Below are positions 33,412-39,364 of a stretch of DNA of 39,364 nucleotides, piece after piece. A program made the translations under genes and the position numbers. Below the pieces are notes generated by a model, which was given only the letters and a program-made list of their open reading frames with translations, was not told the DNA's origin and searched no databases. The stretch is from assembly GCA_028279875.1 (NCBI GenBank), contig JANQMU010000065.1, positions 1-39,364 on the forward strand, in the 5' to 3' direction. The stretch is from Rhizobiaceae bacterium. Its GTDB lineage: Bacteria; Pseudomonadota; Alphaproteobacteria; Rhizobiales; Rhizobiaceae. Position 1 is the stretch's first letter, and each line of letters opens with the position of its first letter.

Positions 33412-34508
33412 TGGCCCGGATCGAACTCAAAAACGTCCAGAAATTCTTCGGCGCTCTCCAGGTGATCAAGGATATGAACCTCACCATCGACGATGGCGAG
33501 TTCGTGGTCATGCTCGGCCAGTCGGGCTGCGGCAAGACCACCACGCTGCGTGCCATCGCCGGGCTGGAGACCGTTTCATCAGGCGAGATCCTGATCGACG
33601 GCACCGCGGTTCAGGACAAGAAAGCCGCGGACCGGGACATTGCCTTTGTCTTCCAGTCCTTTTCGCTCTATCCGCACATGACGGTCTATGAGAATATCGC
33701 CTTTCCGCTGCGCGCCGTCGGCATGAGCAATGCCGAGCGCGACAAGGCCGTTGAGGATGTCGCCGGAGTTCTCAGGATTTCCAATCTTTTGAAACGCCGG
33801 CCGTCAGCGTTGTCGGGCGGCGACATGCAGCGCGTCGCCATCGGCCGCGCTCTGGTCCGCCGTCCCAAGGCACTGCTCATGGACGAGCCCATCGGTGCCC
33901 TCGACGCCAAACTCCGCGAGGAGATGCGGGCCGAGATCAAGCGGCTGCATATCGCGCGCGGATCCACCAGCGTTTATGTCACCCATGACCAGATCGAGGC
34001 CATGTCGCTCGCCGACCGGATCGTGATCATGCATGACGGCGTGTTGCAGCAGATCGGCGCGCCTGAGGATGTCTATCTGAGGCCGGCCAATCTTTTCGTC
34101 GCGCAATTCGTCGGCAGCCCGGTGATGAATGTCGCCGATGTGACGCTTGTCGGCGATGGCGGTGACGTCACCGTGACCGTGGGCGGCACGGACGGCGGCT
34201 TTGCCTTCCCGGATCATGTTCTCGGCAATGCCCGGACCGGAGCGGTTGTGTCGCTCGGCATCCGTCCGGAAGCCGTACTGCTCAGCCATGAGAAGGCGGA
34301 CGGTTACATGGAGGTCGCATCGACCAATATCGAACCGCTGGGATCCCATGACATAGTCGATGTCCGGTTGGGCAGCCAGGTGTTGCGGGCGCGGACCGAA
34401 AGCGGCTTCGTTGCCGGCGAGGGCCAGACCGTCTGGGTGACTCTCGATCCTGCACAGGCGCATTTTTTCGACCCGACAAGCGGCATGTCCCTGAGAGGTC
34501 CGAACTGA
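33411..34508 (+). CDS. CUT1 sugar ABC importer ATPase (importer 2, first)
   Basis: This 365-residue MalK/UgpC-type ATPase has Walker A GQSGCGKT at 36-43, Q-loop FQSFSLYPHMTVYEN, signature LSGGD at 134-138, Walker B LLMDEP with E159 and H-loop YVTHDQIEAMS near 192. A C-terminal TOBE-type domain follows (GIRPEAVLL near 285). All catalytic residues are present, unlike importer 1. It starts within the stop of the small membrane protein gene and its own stop overlaps the second ATPase gene by one base. Confidence 0.94.
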   Translation: MARIELKNVQKFFGALQVIKDMNLTIDDGEFVVMLGQSGCGKTTTLRAIAGLETVSSGEILIDGTAVQDKKAADRDIAFVFQSFSLYPHMTVYENIAFPLRAVGMSNAERDKAVEDVAGVLRISNLLKRRPSALSGGDMQRVAIGRALVRRPKALLMDEPIGALDAKLREEMRAEIKRLHIARGSTSVYVTHDQIEAMSLADRIVIMHDGVLQQIGAPEDVYLRPANLFVAQFVGSPVMNVADVTLVGDGGDVTVTVGGTDGGFAFPDHVLGNARTGAVVSLGIRPEAVLLSHEKADGYMEVASTNIEPLGSHDIVDVRLGSQVLRARTESGFVAGEGQTVWVTLDPAQAHFFDPTSGMSLRGPN

Positions 34509-35575
34509 TGGCCAGTATTCAACTCAAAGGGGTCACCAAGGCGTTCGGAGCCAACATGGCGCTGCGCGGGCTCGATCTTGACATTGCCGACGGCGAGTTC
34601 TTTGTGCTTCTGGGCCAGACCGGAGCCGGCAAGACGACCACGCTACGCGTTATTGCCGGGCTGGAGAAACCGACCGCGGGCGAGGTTCTGATTGACGGTG
34701 AGGATGTTGCCGCATGGAATGCCGCTGAACGGGACGTCGCCCTTGTGCTCCAGCAATATTCCCTCTATCCGCGCCTCACTGTGCGCGGCAATCTCGAATT
34801 TCCGCTGAAATCACCCATTCGAAAACTGAACAGTGCGCAAATCGCCGAACGGGTCGAGAAGGCCGCCGAAACGCTGCAGATCACGCCGCTCCTGGACCGC
34901 AAGGTCGAGCGGCTTTCCGGCGGCGAGATGCAGCGGGTTTCCATCGGGCGGGCCATCGTCCGCGAACCCCGCGCCTTCCTGATGGATGAACCCTTGTCGG
35001 CGCTCGATGCCAAATTGCGCGAGGCGCTGCGGGTCGAGCTCAAGAAGCTGCACAATGATCTTGGCGCAACCTTCCTGTTCGTCACCCATGATCAGGTGGA
35101 AGCCATGTCCATGGGCGACAAGATCGGCGTCCTGAACCGCGGAAAGCTGGTGCAGGTCGGAACGCCTTCCGAAGTTTACAGCACACCGTGCAACACCTTT
35201 GTCGCAAGGGCGGTCGGCACGCCGCCGATGAACCTGCTCCATGGCACCTTGTCGGGCGGCAAGGCGATCATCAATGCCGAGGGGTTCGAATTGCCCGTCG
35301 GCACCGGCGTCGGGCAGGACGGTCATGGCGTGACATTCGGCGTTCGGCCGGAGGATATCCGCCTGGAAAGCGGCGCTCCGGTCGAGGCACGGATTTTCGA
35401 CATCGAGGACCACGGCGTCGTCAAGATTCTCAATATCGAAGTGGGCGACAACCGGATCCACGCCACCGTGCCGGCGCGCCTGCCGGTTGCCCTGGACGAA
35501 ACCATCCGCTTTGGCTGGAAACCCGAAAAGGTGCTGCTGTTCGATCGCGAAACCGGCAACAATCTTTGCCTTTGA
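34508..35575 (+). CDS. CUT1 sugar ABC importer ATPase (importer 2, second)
   Basis: This 355-residue MalK/UgpC-type ATPase has Walker A GQTGAGKT at 36-43, Q-loop LQQYSLYPRLTVRGN, signature LSGGE near 136-140, Walker B FLMDEP with E161 and H-loop FVTHDQVEAMSMGD. The C-terminal regulatory domain includes GVRPEDIRLE. Both ATPases of this importer are thus motif-complete, so a heterodimer with two competent sites or two homodimers are both possible. It is the last gene of the operon and converges, 22 bases away, with the hydroxyacid dehydrogenase gene. Confidence 0.94.
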   Translation: MASIQLKGVTKAFGANMALRGLDLDIADGEFFVLLGQTGAGKTTTLRVIAGLEKPTAGEVLIDGEDVAAWNAAERDVALVLQQYSLYPRLTVRGNLEFPLKSPIRKLNSAQIAERVEKAAETLQITPLLDRKVERLSGGEMQRVSIGRAIVREPRAFLMDEPLSALDAKLREALRVELKKLHNDLGATFLFVTHDQVEAMSMGDKIGVLNRGKLVQVGTPSEVYSTPCNTFVARAVGTPPMNLLHGTLSGGKAIINAEGFELPVGTGVGQDGHGVTFGVRPEDIRLESGAPVEARIFDIEDHGVVKILNIEVGDNRIHATVPARLPVALDETIRFGWKPEKVLLFDRETGNNLCL

Positions 35576-35597
35576 TCAACTCGGGTGGTGAGGGCGG

Positions 35598-36584
35598 TCA
35601 GGCTTCGGCAAAACGCGACCGGTAAAGCGGTACGGCGTCCGGATTGATCAGGTTTTCCGGCAATTCACCTGCGAGGATCCGGCGCACTTCGCAAACCACG
35701 CCTTCTCCCATCCGCAGCATGCTTTCCTCGGTGATCCCGGCCATGTGCGGGGTCAGGATCAGATTATCCAGCGCAAAATAGGGGTGGTCGTCCGGCAGCG
35801 GCTGGGTGTCGAACACGTCGAGCGCGGCGCCGCCAAGACGGCCGGTCTTGAGCGCATCGATCAGTGGCCGCTCCTCGACCACCGGACCGCGGGAAACATT
35901 GATGAGGACGGCACCGTCCTTCATGCGCGCGATCGCTTCGGCATCGATCAGGCCCTTGGTCTGAGGCGTCAGCGGGCAGCAAAGAGCAATGACGTCCGAA
36001 GCAGACAAGAGCTCCCGGAGCGATACGGACGAGACATGGTCCAGCAGGTTTTTGCCGCTTCGCGTATGGGTCAGCACCGTCATGCCGAAACCGTTTGTTG
36101 CCATGCCCGCCAGCGCCCGGCCGACATTGCCCATGCCGACAATGCCGAGTGTCCGGCGGCTGAGTTCGCGGCCCGTATCGCTGTGGCGGCGCCCGGCCGC
36201 CCAGCCCTGGGCGCGCAGGTCGGCGTTGACCAGGGTGTATTTGCGCAGCAGGGCCAGGCTGGTCCAGATCACGTGTTCCGCCACGGTCACGGCATTGGCG
36301 CCCGGTACATTGGCGACAAGAACACCGGCTTTCGTTGCCGTTTCGACCGGAATCATGTCGAGGCCGGCGCCATGGCGCACCGCCGCGCGCAGCAGGCGTT
36401 CCCGTTCGATGATCTCCGGGCTGATCGGGGCGCGGACAATGATGATCTGCGCGCCGGCGCTTTCCGCCAGGATCGCTTCGGGGGAAGGGACGCTGGCAGT
36501 CCTGAGGTCACCCAGTTTTTTAAGCTCGGCCGTGACGGCCGGATGAAGCGGGTGGGTAGAGAATATGACCGGTGCCGGAGCCAT
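35598..36584 (-). CDS. D-isomer 2-hydroxyacid dehydrogenase family protein
   Basis: This 328-residue NAD(P)-dependent enzyme interconverts 2-oxoacids and D-2-hydroxyacids. The Rossmann motif GIVGMGNVGRALAG lies at 147-160. The catalytic arginine is R232 (NVSRGPVV) and the histidine is H280 (LTPHMAG). The position of the usual catalytic glutamate is Q261 (DVFDTQPLP); its 29-residue distance from R232 equals that of the R240-E269 pair in E. coli SerA. Formate dehydrogenases also carry Gln there, so activity is not excluded. It lies 5 bases after the GntR gene and is last in its operon. Confidence 0.92.
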   Translation of the reverse strand: MAPAPVIFSTHPLHPAVTAELKKLGDLRTASVPSPEAILAESAGAQIIIVRAPISPEIIERERLLRAAVRHGAGLDMIPVETATKAGVLVANVPGANAVTVAEHVIWTSLALLRKYTLVNADLRAQGWAAGRRHSDTGRELSRRTLGIVGMGNVGRALAGMATNGFGMTVLTHTRSGKNLLDHVSSVSLRELLSASDVIALCCPLTPQTKGLIDAEAIARMKDGAVLINVSRGPVVEERPLIDALKTGRLGGAALDVFDTQPLPDDHPYFALDNLILTPHMAGITEESMLRMGEGVVCEVRRILAGELPENLINPDAVPLYRSRFAEA

Positions 36585-36589
36585 GACGA

Positions 36590-37294
36590 TCAGTCCTTCG
36601 GATCGTCGGTCTTGGCTTCCAGCAATTCGGTCCAGTAGCTCTGCGCGCCGCGCAGATGCGTGTTCATCAGGGCGCGCGCCAACACACCGTCGCGGCTGCG
36701 AAGCGCCTCGAAGATCTGCTGGTGTTCGATATGCGAAAGCCTGTTTCGCTCTTCCTTTTGAAAATAGATCGGCAGTCGTTTCTCGCTCAACGAATAAAAT
36801 GTCGTGCAGATATTGTAGAACACCGTGTTCTGCGTGGCGCGCACGATTTCCAGGTGGAAATCATGGTCCAGCACGAACAGTCCCTTGCCTTCGGCGATGC
36901 ATTTTTCCGACGCCTCCAGAATCTCCTGAAGCCGTTCGAAATTTTCCTCGGTCGCCCGCTCGGCGGCCATTTCGGCGGCCTTGATCTCATGGATCTTGCG
37001 CACCTCGACAGCCTCGTAGATCTGTCGCGGCTCAAGCGGGATTCCGGCCCGGGCATAGAATGCCATGGCCTCGATGCCGGCGTGTTTTTCGTTGAGGTAA
37101 ATCCCTGATTTGGCACGGCGTTCGACCACCTGCATGGCTTCCAGAATGGCCAGTGCCTCGCGTATCTGGCCGCGGCTGACAGCAAAATGCTCCGCCAGTT
37201 CCCGCTCCGACGGAGCCTTGCCGCGACTGGCTTTCGCGGCGGAAAAGATGTGGGCTGTCAGGGCTGGAAGGAACGCGTTCTTCTGCATGGTCAT
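36590..37294 (-). CDS. GntR family regulator, FadR/FCD type
   Basis: This 234-residue regulator has a winged helix at about 20-75 (PSERELAEHFAVSRGQIREALAILEAMQVVERR) and an FCD ligand domain at about 90-220, with histidines in DHDFHLEIVRAT and HIEHQQIFEALRSRD that suit metal-assisted binding of an organic acid. The ATG at 37294 overlaps the stop of the enolase-superfamily gene by 4 bases, so it is made with the enzymes it probably controls. A second ATG lies two codons in. Confidence 0.92.
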   Translation of the reverse strand: MTMQKNAFLPALTAHIFSAAKASRGKAPSERELAEHFAVSRGQIREALAILEAMQVVERRAKSGIYLNEKHAGIEAMAFYARAGIPLEPRQIYEAVEVRKIHEIKAAEMAAERATEENFERLQEILEASEKCIAEGKGLFVLDHDFHLEIVRATQNTVFYNICTTFYSLSEKRLPIYFQKEERNRLSHIEHQQIFEALRSRDGVLARALMNTHLRGAQSYWTELLEAKTDDPKD

Positions 37295-38460
37295 GACATG
37301 ATGGTATGGGCCCTGATGAAATCTTCATTCATGGTCAGACCAAGGCCCGGTGTGTCCGGTATCGCGATTTTCCCATCCTCGACCTTCAAATCCTCCAGGA
37401 CGATATCGTGTATCATCGGGTTGGCGCCAAGCGAATATTCGACGATGAAGCCCGCCGGCGATGCCGCGCAGATATGCAGCCCGGCAAAAAAGCAGGGCGC
37501 CCCGGCCCAAAGATGGGGCGCCAGCCTCAGATTGAAAGCGCTTGCCAGCGAACCTATTCGCATTGCCTCCGAAATTCCACCGCAAAAGGCGGGGTCGGGC
37601 TGCAGGATGTCGGCGGCCCGCAGGACTGCGAGATCACGAAATGCATAACGGGTCGCTTCGCTCTCGCCGGTGGCGATCGGGATCGCCGTTGCGGCCCGTA
37701 ATTCAGCGGTTCCTCCCTTGTCGTCGGCAATGATCGGCTCCTCGAACCAGGTCAGATCGCAATCGGCGACCTGATAGGCGAAACGCTTCGCGTCGCCGAC
37801 CGTATAGGTGCCGTGCGCATCGACCATGATGTCGACATCGGGTCCGAGAGCCGCGCGCGCCGCCTTGACCCGCGCCGCCGAAATCTGCGGGGCACCATCC
37901 ATCGCGCCGACACGCATCTTGATCGCCTTGAAACCGCCGGCCTGGACATAGGATAAAAGCTGATCGCCGATCCCGTCCTTGCCGGCCCAGCCGCCGGACG
38001 CATAGGCCGGCAGCCGGTCCGCCTTGCGCCCTCCGAGCAATCTCCAGACGGGCACTCCCTGCGATTTGCCGAGAATATCCCACAGGGCAATGTCGATCGC
38101 GCTGATGGCCGCGACCGTCATGCCGCGCCGCGCCAGCTCCGGCATGGCATGTCCGGCCATTGAGGCCGATTGGCTGCGGCTGCCATTGTAGAGGTCTTCC
38201 CAGATGAAGGTGATATCGGCCGGATCGCGTCCGATGATCTTCGGCCCGAATTCATGGTTGAGCAGATGGACCAGCGTTCCATACTGGCCGGTGCTTCCCG
38301 CCGCGTTTTTGCCTTCGCCCCAGCCGACCAGGCCATCATCGGTCTCGATCCTCAGAATCGCGGCGTCAAACGTCTCCGTGCGGCCGAAATCGCTGACATG
38401 CTGCTTGGCTTTGTCAATGGGGATCTGGACCCATCGTGCCTGAACCGATTTTATGCGCAT
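37291..38460 (-). CDS. Enolase-superfamily sugar-acid dehydratase or racemase (mandelate racemase type)
   Basis: This 389-residue enzyme has an N-terminal capping domain and a (beta/alpha)7-beta barrel. Metal ligands fit D214 (VDAHG), E240 (WFEEP) and E266 (TGESE). The acid-base residues are K181 in KMR (a K-x-R form of the usual K-x-K) and the D289 (QPDP)/H316 (APHLW) dyad of the mandelate racemase subgroup. Members dehydrate aldonates or uronic-derived acids to 2-keto-3-deoxy acids or racemise acids. With a hydroxyacid dehydrogenase and FCD-GntR downstream, sugar-acid catabolism is likely. The exact substrate is open. Confidence 0.92.
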   Translation of the reverse strand: MRIKSVQARWVQIPIDKAKQHVSDFGRTETFDAAILRIETDDGLVGWGEGKNAAGSTGQYGTLVHLLNHEFGPKIIGRDPADITFIWEDLYNGSRSQSASMAGHAMPELARRGMTVAAISAIDIALWDILGKSQGVPVWRLLGGRKADRLPAYASGGWAGKDGIGDQLLSYVQAGGFKAIKMRVGAMDGAPQISAARVKAARAALGPDVDIMVDAHGTYTVGDAKRFAYQVADCDLTWFEEPIIADDKGGTAELRAATAIPIATGESEATRYAFRDLAVLRAADILQPDPAFCGGISEAMRIGSLASAFNLRLAPHLWAGAPCFFAGLHICAASPAGFIVEYSLGANPMIHDIVLEDLKVEDGKIAIPDTPGLGLTMNEDFIRAHTIMS

Positions 38461-38489
38461 TGGAACATCCGGTGCGGGTTAAGGTCTTG

Positions 38490-38522
38490 CCCCCGGCGCC
38501 AAGGGAGGTTGTGCGCCGGGGG
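38490..38522 (-). other. Strong hairpin between isomerase and dehydratase genes
   Basis: CCCCCGGCGC (38490-38499) and GCGCCGGGGG (38513-38522) form a perfect 10-bp GC stem with a 13-base loop in a 77-base intra-operon gap. There is no T-tract. No clear ribosome site was seen before the downstream start, so the hairpin may affect message stability or expression of the dehydratase gene. Confidence 0.5.
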
Positions 38523-38537
38523 ACGTCAGATTGCGAG

Positions 38538-39364
38538 TTATTTCATCAGCGGCAGGAGGGTCTCCGCCGTGATTCGCATCTGATCTGCGTAGAATTCCTC
38601 CGACAGCAGGCTGGAGCCGTGATCCTCGATGAATTTCAACTGTTCGGGGGAGATGTCGACGGGGTTCTTTTCGATCATGTCGGGATAGATGGCAGCGGGC
38701 GTGCGGTCGACGGGAGCGACGAATTCATTGGTCAGCGCGCCGTCATAGCCGATATCCTTCAGCGTCCCGACGATCTTCGGCCAGTCGAGCAGGCCCAGGC
38801 CCGCCGCAAAACGGTTATTGTCCGCAACATGGAAATCGAACAGCCGGTCGCCGGCAAGCCGGATGGCATCATAGATGTCCGATTCCTCGATATTGAGGTG
38901 AAAGGCGTCGAGGCAAACGCCGCATTCCGGGCCCACCGCATCGGCGAGTGCCAGGGCCTGGGCGCAGCGATTGAACAGATAGGTCTCGAAGCGGTTCAGC
39001 GGTTCAATGGCGATTTTCACGCCGCGCGACCGGGCATGGGTGAAACACTCCCGCGTCGCGTCGACCACCCAGGCCCATTCTTCCTCCGGCGTTGCATCGG
39101 GCGCAACCTTGCCCACCGTCGCCGGCACGACCGTGACGATCTCCCCGTCAAGTTCCGAAACCATGGTGATGACGTCCTTGACATAGTCGACGGACCGGGC
39201 GCGCTGGCCTTCGTCCCTGGCGGCAAGGTTCCGCTCCTCCAGCATCAGCGTCACGGCGCCCCAGCAGCGGATACCGTGCTCCTTCAACTGCGCGCGGGTC
39301 TCCTTGACGTCATATTGTTCCGGTTCGCCGGATATTTCGACGCTCTCATAGCCATAGGCCTTGA
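38538..39364 (-). CDS. Sugar phosphate isomerase/epimerase-like TIM-barrel protein (5' end missing)
   Basis: This is the C-terminal 275 or so residues of a xylose isomerase-like TIM-barrel enzyme; the frame runs off the right window edge. Metal-binding residues are in order: glutamate in KIAIEPLNRFETYL, aspartate in VCLDAFHLNIEE, histidine in FDFHVADNNR and glutamate in ALTNEFVAP. This pattern is typical of the tagatose/psicose 3-epimerase and inosose group. It is the upstream member of the operon with the dehydratase, GntR and hydroxyacid dehydrogenase genes. The substrate is not assignable. Confidence 0.9.
   Translation of the reverse strand, partial: KAYGYESVEISGEPEQYDVKETRAQLKEHGIRCWGAVTLMLEERNLAARDEGQRARSVDYVKDVITMVSELDGEIVTVVPATVGKVAPDATPEEEWAWVVDATRECFTHARSRGVKIAIEPLNRFETYLFNRCAQALALADAVGPECGVCLDAFHLNIEESDIYDAIRLAGDRLFDFHVADNNRFAAGLGLLDWPKIVGTLKDIGYDGALTNEFVAPVDRTPAAIYPDMIEKNPVDISPEQLKFIEDHGSSLLSEEFYADQMRITAETLLPLMK

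Noticed and set aside
1..39364. Mobile elements, CRISPR arrays, tRNA genes or prophage
   Set aside because: No transposase, integrase, regularly spaced repeats, cloverleaf or phage structural gene could be seen on either strand.

Overview
The window is GC-rich, densely packed chromosomal DNA of the kind found in Alphaproteobacteria. Gene content (anmK beside a MurR/RpiR regulator, CUT1 sugar importers with two ATPase genes each, CoxMSL-type molybdenum hydroxylase, Gfo/Idh, DUF4432 and FCD-GntR proteins) points most to Hyphomicrobiales (rhizobia and relatives), but this is inference; there is no rRNA or marker gene. I saw no tRNA, insertion sequence, phage gene, CRISPR array or origin. The window is an accessory carbon-catabolism region built from several operons, each with its own regulator.

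Region 1 (1-4259): a probable cell-wall (muropeptide) salvage cluster. It holds the end of a Dpp/Opp-type ATPase, a beta-lactamase-fold hydrolase, AnmK, a GNAT acetyltransferase on the other strand and a MurR/RpiR regulator. Region 2 (4264-7994): a tandem OsmC protein diverges from an FCD-GntR regulator and a ThDP-dependent enzyme. Two perfect 14-bp inverted repeats lie between them. Region 3 (7995-12151): a decayed RpiR fragment, then a four-gene molybdenum hydroxylase operon (FAD, 2Fe-2S and Mo subunits plus a MoaD/ThiS-like protein).

Region 4 (12186-25059): one long minus-strand operon of eleven genes. A Tat-exported binding protein, two permeases and two ATPases are followed by Gfo/Idh dehydrogenase, sugar isomerase, DUF4432 epimerase-like protein, SDR, family III CoA-transferase and enoyl-CoA hydratase. 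A divergent LacI regulator stands at its head. The two ATPases show complementary motif loss, so the importer probably has one active and one degenerate ATP site.

Region 5 (25171-35575): a TetR gene sits between two operons. The minus-strand operon encodes a Tm-1-like (UPF0261) protein, a PEP-hydrolase-family TIM barrel, a cupin and an M24 enzyme. The plus-strand operon encodes a second CUT1 importer with an extra small membrane protein. Nearly identical candidate operators overlap the -10 regions of the promoters on both sides, which suggests one TetR regulon. In plants and fungi the Tm-1-like and TIM-barrel parts form one polypeptide; here they are adjacent genes.

Region 6 (35598-39364): a minus-strand operon with a TIM-barrel isomerase (cut by the window edge), an enolase-superfamily dehydratase or racemase, an FCD-GntR regulator and a D-2-hydroxyacid dehydrogenase, typical of sugar-acid breakdown.

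Best leads: the split Tm-1 module with its TetR operators and importer, the asymmetric importer ATPase pair, and the sugar operon ending in CoA-thioester enzymes opposite a molybdenum hydroxylase.
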